DNA from: Belliella aquatica
GTDB lineage: Bacteria > Bacteroidota > Bacteroidia > Cytophagales > Cyclobacteriaceae
Assembly: GCF_014637795.1 (NCBI RefSeq)
Contig: NZ_BMFD01000021.1
Coordinates: forward strand, 17,250 to 49,941
Direction of reading: 5' to 3'
Length of the DNA stretch: 32,692 nucleotides
This document shows, one piece after another, positions 18,747 to 26,300 of the stretch. Both the position numbers and the translations under genes were made by a program. The notes beneath the pieces are model-generated. The model saw only the letters and a list, made by a program, of their open reading frames with translations. It had not been told where the DNA came from and did no database searches. Positions within the stretch are counted from its first letter, which is position 1, and each line of letters opens with the position of its first letter.

Positions 18747-18803
18747 GGAAAAGGCGAAAGGACGAGTTTGTGAATAAATGACTCGTCACCCCTTTCTCCT
18801 TTA
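18747..18803 (+). terminator. Hairpin between adhesin 3 and PorP/SprF copy 2
   Basis: Perfect core GACGAGT (18761-18767) / ACTCGTC (18781-18787) with imperfect purine and pyrimidine extensions. It is the counterpart of the hairpin at 9255-9306 in sequence and position. Confidence 0.5.
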
Positions 18804-18835
18804 ACCTTTGACCTTTCACCTCAAAATATAAAATC

Positions 18836-19774
18836 ATGAAAAAAACAATCATCTTATTTATAGGAATAGCCCTTGTAACGACAACGGATATTCTTGCTCA
18901 ATCCCGAAAATACATCTCTCAATTCAGTCACTTACAGGGCTACTATAACCCAGCACTGACAGGCTATGAAGGCTCTATGCTGAGAGGCTTTGTCCGCAAT
19001 CAGTGGGCAGGCTGGGAGGGAGCACCAAAGACTTACTTTGCTTCGGCAGAACTAGACTTCGGCCAACTCTCTGGTCAGGCCTCAGGAGATATCCTAGGCA
19101 AGAATGCAGCAGGGATCTCCATCCTACATGATCAGTATGGAGCCTTTGCTGAGACAGAATTTGTGGCTAGCTATGCCTCAAGAATCCAAGTGGGAGAAAA
19201 GACCAACCTAAGATTGGGGGCAGGCTTAAACTACCGTTCTATTCGTTTGGATGGGAATAGTATGACAACAGAGCAAGCAGATGATCCGATAGTAGGTCAA
19301 TACTTCGGGAGCTTCTCGAATATGCAGGTGGTGGACTTCAATTTAGGGATAGCGCTGACACACCCAAGCTACTATGTCTCCTATGCAGTACACCATGTGA
19401 ATCAAGGAGCGATCAACTCTGGAGATGTGTTTATGGAAAGAATGCCAAGAGTAGGCATCTTCCAAGCAGGTTATAGAAATAGACTGAACGACAACCTGGC
19501 CCTAGCGACTAACTTCATGTACAGGAGTCAGATAGACTTGCCAGACAATGTAGAATTCAATATGAAAGTTGTCTTGAAAGAGAAGTTCTGGCTAGGAGGT
19601 GGGCACAGGATAGACTATGCGAACAACTTCCAGTTTGGCTTGCTCTTCGACAAGATGCGCATAGGCTACATTTACGAGATGCCGATGCTGAGAAGCTACT
19701 TACTACCCAATGTGACCCATGAATTTATGTTGACCTATGCCTTATTTGGAGACAGGAGAGGGCTGATTTGGTAG
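18836..19774 (+). CDS. PorP/SprF family outer-membrane protein (copy 2, 312 aa)
   Basis: Signal peptide MKKTIILFIGIALVTTTDILAQ, then the same family hallmark (YISQFSHLQGYYNPALTG) and barrel-like C-terminus as the protein at 9333. By eye it differs from that protein at 14 of 312 positions, mostly Ile/Leu/Val exchanges; five of the 14 fall between Ser233 and Leu250, counted approximately. The many synonymous differences at DNA level show that the duplication is not brand new and that the protein is under purifying selection. It lies 103 bp after adhesin 3, separated by the conserved hairpin, and is the likely secretion or anchoring partner of that adhesin through the type IX system. Whether the two copies are interchangeable is not known. 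Confidence 0.93.
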   Translation: MKKTIILFIGIALVTTTDILAQSRKYISQFSHLQGYYNPALTGYEGSMLRGFVRNQWAGWEGAPKTYFASAELDFGQLSGQASGDILGKNAAGISILHDQYGAFAETEFVASYASRIQVGEKTNLRLGAGLNYRSIRLDGNSMTTEQADDPIVGQYFGSFSNMQVVDFNLGIALTHPSYYVSYAVHHVNQGAINSGDVFMERMPRVGIFQAGYRNRLNDNLALATNFMYRSQIDLPDNVEFNMKVVLKEKFWLGGGHRIDYANNFQFGLLFDKMRIGYIYEMPMLRSYLLPNVTHEFMLTYALFGDRRGLIW

Positions 19775-19784
19775 TGCTTTTAAA

Positions 19785-19809
19785 AGAGGATGTTAAAGTG
19801 ACATCCTCT
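19785..19809. terminator. Bidirectional terminator between convergent genes
   Basis: AGAGGATGT (19785-19793) and ACATCCTCT (19801-19809) form a perfect 9-bp stem with a 7-nt loop, 11 bp after the PorP/SprF stop. It lies between convergent genes (18836 plus, 19876 minus), and T-rich stretches follow toward 19871. Good terminator geometry; use from both sides is inferred. Confidence 0.6.
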
Positions 19810-19875
19810 CCTTATTGAAAAATTAACTCTTAAAATTTAAACACATTCTAACGAGATAATCTTTTTGATTTTTTT

Positions 19876-21624
19876 TTAACTTTCTAGAATATCAATTTTT
19901 AATTCTTTATTAAACTCACCTGGAGTTAGACCTGTAAAACTCTTGAAAGCCCGATAGAAAGTTGTATAAGAATTAAACCCTACTTTTTCTGCAAGAACCT
20001 TAAAATCAACTGCCTCCCCATTGCTGATAAGTTGATCCATTTGAGCTTTAGCTTCATTGATTCTTAAGCGATTGATTAATCCTCTGAAATTATCATCTCC
20101 ATTTTGACTTATAGATTCGTAAATGTATTGTCTGTTTGTTCCAAGTTCGCTTGCTAAAGTTTGTTGATTAAATTTTGGATCTAGGTAGAGTTTATTATTT
20201 TTAATGAATTCAATAATCTCAGCAAATAGCTTTTGATGATCAAATCCTTCCTTTAGGTTTTTTTCTAGAACGTGAGCAATTTTCTGTGTATTGGAGGGCT
20301 TAGTTAATTCGATATAAGATAATTGTCTTTCAAGTTCTTTTTCTTTTTGAAACAACAGTTTACGAGTTGCTGAATTTTTAAAGTTGATGAATCCTAAAAA
20401 CATTAGTAACATACTAGCTGATATAATTACTATAATAAAGAGCCTATTTTTAGCTTTTCCTTCTGCTATTAAAATCTTTTGATTTGTAATTAGAAGATCC
20501 TTCTTTTCCACTTCAAATGCTATTGTTAGCTGGTTAAGTTTTTCTAATTGAGCATCACCCCTTATTGTCATGCGTTTTTTATCATAGGTTTCAAATTGGT
20601 TTAATGCGTTTTTGAAATCACCATTTTCTTTATAAGCTATGTATAGCATACTGTCTACTTTAGCCTGCAGTTGGATAATGGGGCGTTCTAGAAGGACTTT
20701 TAAACATTGATGTCCCAGTAAAATAGCATCACTATATTTTTTTTTGTACAAAGCTGTTTCTGTAAGACTTGCAAGTCCCATAGCGAGAAGCTGATTATTA
20801 CCTATTTTTTTTGCACTTTCATTAGCTATTTTTAGGTAGATTTCCTGAGCTTCATAATTCCTTTGACCTAAGTAATTATCTGCGATGGAACCATATGCCC
20901 TGCTGATAAGATCTAAGGCATTTTCTTTTTTAGCCAATTGAACCGATTTCAAGAGGAATTCATTACTTTTTTCGTACTCGTCAAGTTGAGAATATGCTAA
21001 TCCAATGTTGTAATTATCGACTTTAAGGTTAATACTGTCCTTGGTCTTCTCTGTGATTGAAAGTGCCTCTGTATAAAAATCTAATGATTCATTATATTTT
21101 TTATTTTGCAAAGAAATGTTTCCGAGTGCTAATAGTGCTGCTCTTAGAAATATAAAATCATTTTCTTTTTTGGAAAAGTCGTAAAGTTTCTCGGCATAGA
21201 TTAAAGCACTGTCAAGTTTCCCTGTACGAATATATCCATAGCAAACAGCACGAAATGTTTCTCCTCTTAACCTTGATTCCTGTTTGGACTCCAACAATTT
21301 TTCTGATTTTTTCGCTGTAGCCAAAGATTCTAGGAATTCACCTTGAAGCAGTTCAGCCTGACTTTTTCGATTCAAATAATAGACTTGTTGCTCCAAGCTT
21401 ATTTGTTTTAGTTGACTAAGTTGAATATCAATTAATTTTTCAGCTTCTTTTAATTGGTTTTTTTGAAGATATTCTTCCAGTTGAGAATTTTTGAATGGTC
21501 TACCCGATTGTGCTAAAACTTGATTCGAGGCATATACATTAAGTAGTAGGACCAGGAGAATTTGTCTTAAATAAATGGGTTGAAATCTAATTTTTTGTTT
21601 TGGCGTAATGTTTAAGCTAGTCAT
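19876..21624 (-). CDS. Membrane-anchored TPR protein with C-terminal AraC-type HTH (582 aa)
   Basis: N-terminal signal or anchor segment (RQILLVLLLNVYASNQVLAQ, residues about 20-39), TPR-like helical repeats over about 45-370 (for example ALLALGNISLQNKKYNESLD and VDNYNIGLAYSQLDEYEKSN), a transmembrane helix at about 392-412 (RLFIIVIISASMLLMFLGF) and an AraC-type DNA-binding domain at about 470-575 with helix-turn-helices around TLASELGTNRQYIYESIS and LAEKVGFNSYTTFYRAFKSF. It has the same architecture as the protein at 10760 but is diverged in sequence. It converges with PorP/SprF copy 2 and is divergent from adhesin 4. An IS1595 element is inserted about 48 bp upstream of its start codon, so its native promoter has been displaced or replaced. 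A membrane-bound regulator of adjacent adhesin genes is a reasonable guess; nothing in the sequence names the signal. Confidence 0.87.
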   Translation of the reverse strand: MTSLNITPKQKIRFQPIYLRQILLVLLLNVYASNQVLAQSGRPFKNSQLEEYLQKNQLKEAEKLIDIQLSQLKQISLEQQVYYLNRKSQAELLQGEFLESLATAKKSEKLLESKQESRLRGETFRAVCYGYIRTGKLDSALIYAEKLYDFSKKENDFIFLRAALLALGNISLQNKKYNESLDFYTEALSITEKTKDSINLKVDNYNIGLAYSQLDEYEKSNEFLLKSVQLAKKENALDLISRAYGSIADNYLGQRNYEAQEIYLKIANESAKKIGNNQLLAMGLASLTETALYKKKYSDAILLGHQCLKVLLERPIIQLQAKVDSMLYIAYKENGDFKNALNQFETYDKKRMTIRGDAQLEKLNQLTIAFEVEKKDLLITNQKILIAEGKAKNRLFIIVIISASMLLMFLGFINFKNSATRKLLFQKEKELERQLSYIELTKPSNTQKIAHVLEKNLKEGFDHQKLFAEIIEFIKNNKLYLDPKFNQQTLASELGTNRQYIYESISQNGDDNFRGLINRLRINEAKAQMDQLISNGEAVDFKVLAEKVGFNSYTTFYRAFKSFTGLTPGEFNKELKIDILES

Positions 21625-21662
21625 TCTAAGGTTTAGAAAGTGAATTCTGGCGATCTTATTTA

Positions 21663-21672
21663 ATTAAATTAT
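21663..21672. repeat. 10-bp direct repeat (target-site copy 1)
   Basis: ATTAAATTAT immediately left of the IS end. Identical copies lie at 22713-22722 and 22872-22881, flanking and separating the two adjacent elements. IS1595 elements usually make 8-bp duplications; the extra two bases may be chance or part of the ends. Confidence 0.75.
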
Positions 21673-21676
21673 ATGA

Positions 21677-22597
21677 TTATCCGCAATCATACCAGTAAGG
21701 ATAAATTGAAGCAACGATGAGTCGGTCAAATAGCTTTTGACCAAAATATCTTCTGTTGAGCTTATAACAAAACTCGTCAAGATAGTTCTGCATCATCCTT
21801 TCTGTTATCATGTGGTATGTTTGCAAGTGTTTCTTTAAGTTACTAATGGCAATATGAACCCATTTGAGGTTGAAGTTGCCTTCATTTGTTCCAGAAATTT
21901 CTCTGACATGAACATCAATACAATCACTCAGATCAGAGAAGGTGGTACTCTTATCTGTTTGAAGAACAGTGTTTTTATCAATAAACTCTTTGATTAAAGA
22001 CTGCGCTGTTTTAGCCTCCAAGTTCTTTATCTTCTTCATCTTGAAATATCTACAACTCTTATCAAGTTTACCTGAGTTTGGATCCTCTAATACGGTTGAT
22101 TCAGCCATTACAGCTACTTTTGACTGTTTTTGGCTTCCTCTTCCTCGTTTAAGCTTGCTCTTGGTTTTATTATTGACTGCCTTTCCAACAAAAGCTTCAT
22201 CATATTCAACCATATCTTCCAACCTGTAGATATCATCACGTTTCCCCATTACTACCCTGATTTTATGATACATTCTAAAAACGGGCTCTTATCGCTTTAA
22301 ACAAAGTTGTCTTTGTAGCTCTGCTGCACTAAATCCCTTCTTGGTAGCAGATATGAATGTAATAGCAAGCAGCCATGTACGAATTGGAAGGTTACTGTTT
22401 TCCATGACAGTTCCGCTTTTGATACTGGTTCGGAAACCACAAGATGCACACTGAAAAGCCACCTTGTTTTCAAGCCAATATTGCTTGGTACAAGAACATC
22501 TTTTACAGATTACTCCTTGTTGAAGTCTTTGATTCTTAATGAATTCTACACAAGATGATTCGTCTGGAAAGCGATTGATGAAGTTGATAATATTCAT
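21677..22597 (-). pseudogene. IS1595-family transposase, interrupted by an in-frame TAA
   Basis: The gene starts at ATG 22597 (MNIINFINRFPDESSCVEFI). Residues about 30-60 form a zinc ribbon with two CxxC pairs (CKRC and CASC). After CLKR the frame meets TAA at 22291-22289 and continues in the same frame with EPVF, MYHKIRVVMGKRDD and the catalytic ISXO2-like domain: DEAFVGK (first Asp), LQTDKSTTF (second Asp) and WVHIAISNLKKHL (Asn/Lys region), ending YPYWYDCG. In relatives the position of the stop is usually Tyr (KRYEPV), so a single base change of a Tyr codon to TAA explains the break; no frameshift is needed. An internal ATG at 22273 could start the catalytic half alone, without the zinc ribbon. 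Probably inactive unless the stop is read through. Confidence 0.85.
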
Positions 22598-22620
22598 GGT
22601 CAAAACCTTTTATTTTGACC
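22598..22620 (-). promoter_or_regulatory. Hairpin abutting the transposase start codon
   Basis: GGTCAAAA (22598-22605) and TTTTGACC (22613-22620) form a perfect 8-bp stem directly before ATG 22597. On the minus strand the loop holds AAAGG, a plausible ribosome-binding sequence about 8 nt from the start. Such hairpins can limit transposase translation from outside transcripts; that role is inferred. Confidence 0.45.
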
Positions 22621-22712
22621 CAATTTATATAGATTGAATGATCACAAATAGCAAATGTCACTAACTGTCATATTATATTTATTTGGCTACTGGTGTAATT
22701 GCGGATATACAT

Positions 22713-22722
22713 ATTAAATTAT
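22713..22722. repeat. 10-bp direct repeat (target-site copy 2, at IS/MITE junction)
   Basis: ATTAAATTAT between the right end of the IS and the left end of the MITE-like element. With its flanks it forms a large near-palindrome from 22686 to 22749, made of two outward-facing IS ends. Confidence 0.75.
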
Positions 22723-22871
22723 ATGTATATCCGCTTCTATACCAGTAGCGACTTATAATAGTCTAAATCCTAAATTTAAGGCGCTGTGGACTGTTAGCTG
22801 TCGACAGTTGACAATTATCCGCAAGATTACTTGTGACAAAATCACATACTGGTGTCATTGCGGATAATCAT
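22723..22871. mobile_element. MITE-like element (149 bp) related to the adjacent IS
   Basis: Begins ATGTATATCCGCTTCTATAC and ends, read on the opposite strand, ATGATTATCCGCAATGACAC. Both ends match the IS1595 terminal repeats (core TATCCGC and ACCAGTA). It has no coding capacity and is flanked by the same ATTAAATTAT direct repeats. It contains a palindrome CTGTCGACAG and an inner hairpin (22814-22868). Probably a non-autonomous derivative mobilised by the IS transposase. Confidence 0.65.
22814..22868. repeat. Hairpin within the MITE-like element
   Basis: ATTATCCGCAA (22814-22824) and TTGCGGATAAT (22858-22868) are perfect inverted repeats enclosing a second stem TGTGA (22832-22836) / TCACA (22842-22846). 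The outer arms equal the IS terminal-repeat core, so this is a third, internal left-end-like sequence. Confidence 0.7.
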
Positions 22872-22881
22872 ATTAAATTAT
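22872..22881. repeat. 10-bp direct repeat (target-site copy 3)
   Basis: ATTAAATTAT directly right of the MITE-like element, identical to 21663-21672 and 22713-22722. Confidence 0.75.
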
Positions 22882-22937
22882 TTCAAAAATCAATTTCAAA
22901 TCTTAAGACTGATATTAAATCATATCAAGGATGTTAA

Positions 22938-22962
22938 AATGATTTTTGAAACAAAAATCATT
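22938..22962. repeat. Inverted repeat, 11-bp perfect stem
   Basis: AATGATTTTTG (22938-22948) and CAAAAATCATT (22952-22962) with a 3-nt AAA loop. It could be a terminator for transcripts entering from the left or an operator. It is not part of the IS ends. Confidence 0.55.
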
Positions 22963-23193
22963 AAATAAAAACTTAAAGTGTATTATATGTTAATTTTTGT
23001 AAATGAAAATGATTTATCTATTTGTTGACTAGGTGAAAAAATTAATTTCTAATTATTTTTCAGTACCTACTTATCACTTTAAATCCTGTGATTTAAACTA
23101 TACTTTCCGAATATATTTATTTATTTCTGAATCTTAGGATTTTTTGATCGGGTTAAGATGATTATTTCGCTCAATTTCTTTCAAAAATGCATA

Positions 23194-23252
23194 ATTTCAA
23201 AAACACAAAAAGTTAAAACACAAAGCATTAGGTTTTTTTGTGTTTTTGAAAT
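23194..23252. repeat. Inverted repeat, 18-bp perfect arms
   Basis: Left arm 23194-23211 (ATTTCAAAAACACAAAAA) and right arm 23235-23252 are exact reverse complements separated by 23 bp, about 100 bp upstream of the adhesin 4 start. Possible operator for a dimeric regulator, 5' structure or mobile-element remnant. Confidence 0.65.
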
Positions 23253-23348
23253 GCTGTTATTGTGATTTTGAAATCAGAAATGGTACATCTCTAGACAATT
23301 TTGCAACATCCTTAAAATGGGAATATATAAAACTGTTAATCTAGAAGT

Positions 23349-26300
23349 ATGAAAAAGTCCATTTCACATTCACCCCACTTTCATTTGGTAAGATCATTGC
23401 CTTCATTTTTAAAAAATCTAGGGATATATCTATTGTTTTTATTTTTCTTCTGGATCAGTTCATATGATGCTTCGGCTCTAACCCAATACTTTAATTATTA
23501 TGATTCCCGTGATAAAATAACAGTCGTTGAAAATATTGCTCCGAATATTACTTCTTCTGATTTTGAATTTAATGATGAATTAGCTTCCGTTACTTCCCGA
23601 AGCTCCGTTTATTCCATCTCAAATAATTTACTTAGGATTGGAAAATCAGGGCAAAGCCAAGTTTTGAATGGGAGTGGAACTGGAGTTTTCAGTGAAGCAA
23701 TTACCGGCCTAAATGCAGAAACTACGTACGATGTCCGTGCTTATGCTATCAATAGCGAAGGTGCTAGTTATGGAAATGAGGAGAGTTTTAGAACCTCGGC
23801 ACTCCCTATTTCTAACTCACCAAATAATGTATTGTATTTTGATGCGGATGCTAAAGTAGAAGGGTTATCTGGAATATCCCCAAGTTCCTTCACCATCGAA
23901 TTTTGGATCTACCTTGATGGCTCAGGTAACCAATATCAAGGAGTTTATTGGTCTGACAATGATGATTCTGAATTGGGTATTTATGTAGAAGAAGATAATT
24001 CTGTCTCCATATGGGATCAGAATTTTGAGGACTATAACTCAGGTTTAGATAATAAACTATTGACAAACGATTGGACTCATGTTGCTTTCACTTACGATGG
24101 GTCTATCTTATTGATCTACTTAAATGGTAATCACGTTAGTTCTCATAATGCAAGTGACTTGCAGCTTCCCACCACTAATGTTCAAATGGGTGATAATAAT
24201 GATGGTACCTATGGTAGTTATAATTTGGGCAACAGTGCATTGGATGAATTAAGAATATGGAGTCTGGTGCGAACACAAACAGAAATACGGAATAATAAGG
24301 ATATACAATTTTCAATCGTTCCCGCAGGGCTGGAACGATACTATACATTTAATGAGGGAACTGGTGGCACTAACAATGCCGGAGTGACCAGTCTTCAGGA
24401 TGTCACAACTAATGGAATTAATGGAACACTATCAGGTTTTTCTCTGAGCGGTACCACCTCAAATTGGATTGCTAGAAACTCCTTAGTATCTTCCAATACA
24501 GCTCCGGTTGTCACCTCCCCCACCGTAACTACCTCAGCCGCCTCAGACATCACTGCTACTATAGCAAGATTTGGTGGCAATGTGACCGAAGATGGTGGAG
24601 CTGCAGTTACAGCCCGAGGCTTTGTTTATTCTAGTACTGACAATACTCCCACTATCGGTGAGGGTGACGTAACTGATGTGCCTGTTGGTAGTGGAACGGG
24701 AGTTTTCAATGAAGCTGTTACCGGATTAAGTTCTTCTACTACGTATCACTATCAGGCATATGCCACTAATAGTGCGGGGACGAGCTATGGTGGGGTGCAG
24801 AGTTTCGATACTGTGACTGACTGCACCACCCCTCCAGACCAAACCTTCGGGGATTATGAGGATATAAACTATTTAAGCTCGGCTACCTACCAATGTATTG
24901 TTTACTTCTCTAGTAATGGCGAAGTAGGTATTGGGAATTCTCTAAGCCAGGCCATCTCTGATAGTCCACTCTTTTCGGGTAGTGCAGTTGTGATGTATGG
25001 TAACACCGCGGGCGGACATGTTGGGTTTAAAAGTGTTTCTACAGCCAATAACTTCAAGTTGGTCTCTTTGGTAGCTGAATTTTTTGGCCATTCAAATGGA
25101 AGTGTCTCAGAAATATATACCATCAAGGGCTATGATGAGGGAGTTGAAAAAGTAAGTGTCGATGGATTTGCGGTAACCACCTCAGCAACCTATGGAGTAA
25201 ATAGTGCAGCGATTGGTTATATAAGAGAAGATTTTAATACTAGTCGAAATAATTCTGGAACTTTAACCTTTGGTTCTGGCTGGAGTAATATTGATGAGGT
25301 CAGGTTTTTTCCAGAAGATGCCACACCATATAACAACGTTTATTTAGCTCTAGATAATATTGATTTTGAACCAGCGGAAATAGGAAGTTCAAGTCCAATT
25401 GTATCCACTGATGTTGCTTCAGCTATTTCATCCACTGGCGCTACCCTCAATGGAAATGTAACTTCCGACGGAGGATCTTCTGTCACAGCCCGAGGCTTTG
25501 TTTATTCTAGTACTGACAATACCCCTACCATCGGAGAGACTGGGGTAACTCAAGTTGCTGACGGAACAGGAATCGGTTCGTTTAGCGAAGCCCTTACCGG
25601 ATTAAGTTCTTCTACTACGTATCACTATCAGGCTTATGCCACTAATAGTGTTGGCACTACTTATGGCGGAGTGGAGAGTTTTACTACTGCTTTTGAAGGA
25701 GTACTCCTTAGCACGAACCCGACTTTGCAGTTTTCTGCTTCGAATGCTACAATATTAGGTGCAATCATCACTGATGGACAATTTGGTTCAACGGCTATTT
25801 CTGATGCTAATATTCAGCTTTTTGAGGCAAGTTTAAGCGGAAATACAACAAATCAGAATTTGGCTTATTATACAGAACCCCTTAATGGAGGCATTGTAAA
25901 AAGTGCAGGTGACGGATCACCGATGATGGTAATTGCGGAACAAGGTGGTGAAGAGTTCGACTTTAGAGGAATAGAAGTTGCAGAATATTTAGGAGGTGGA
26001 TATACCATAAAGATCGAGGGAAAACGAAATGGTTTATCAACTGGCTCAATTACTACTTCAGTGGATCCCAATACCTTCATTTGGTTATTAAATACATCTG
26101 AATTGACCAGATCCATCTTTCAAAATGTGGACCGAGTAGAAATCTCAGATAACGAAGGACAGCTTCTCTTTATCTATTTGAACAAAATTACGGTTGGAGC
26201 TCCAGTTTCGGTCGTAATTCCTTCTCTATCAACTTCCTCAGCGTCAGGTATCACCGCTACCACAGCAATAATGGGTGGCAATGTAACCGCTGACGGTGGA

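Larger units (their letters stand above)
21673..22712 (-). mobile_element. IS1595-family insertion sequence (about 1040 bp), transposase inactivated
   Basis: The left end starts ATGATTATCCGCAATCATAC at 21673. The right end, ending at 22712, gives ATGTATATCCGCAATTACAC on the opposite strand; 21 of the first 25 bases match. Direct repeats ATTAAATTAT flank both ends. It contains one transposase reading frame on the minus strand, broken by a stop codon; the last codons of that frame lie inside the left terminal repeat. Size, 8-10 bp target repeat and zinc-ribbon plus DDE organisation fit the IS1595 family (ISXO2/ISPna2-like). Confidence 0.85.
22882..23348. other. Intergenic region upstream of adhesin 4
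   Basis: About 470 bp of very AT-rich DNA with no credible ORF. It holds two strong inverted repeats (annotated separately). CAATTTTGC at 23296-23304 is one base from a Bacteroidota -7 box but lacks a -33 TTG at proper spacing. Before the transposon insertion this was probably the shared divergent promoter region of the minus-strand regulator and adhesin 4. Confidence 0.5.

Noticed and set aside
21677-22597. Programmed frameshift joining two transposase ORFs
   Set aside because: Both halves are in the same frame and a TAA codon alone separates them, so no frameshift is involved.
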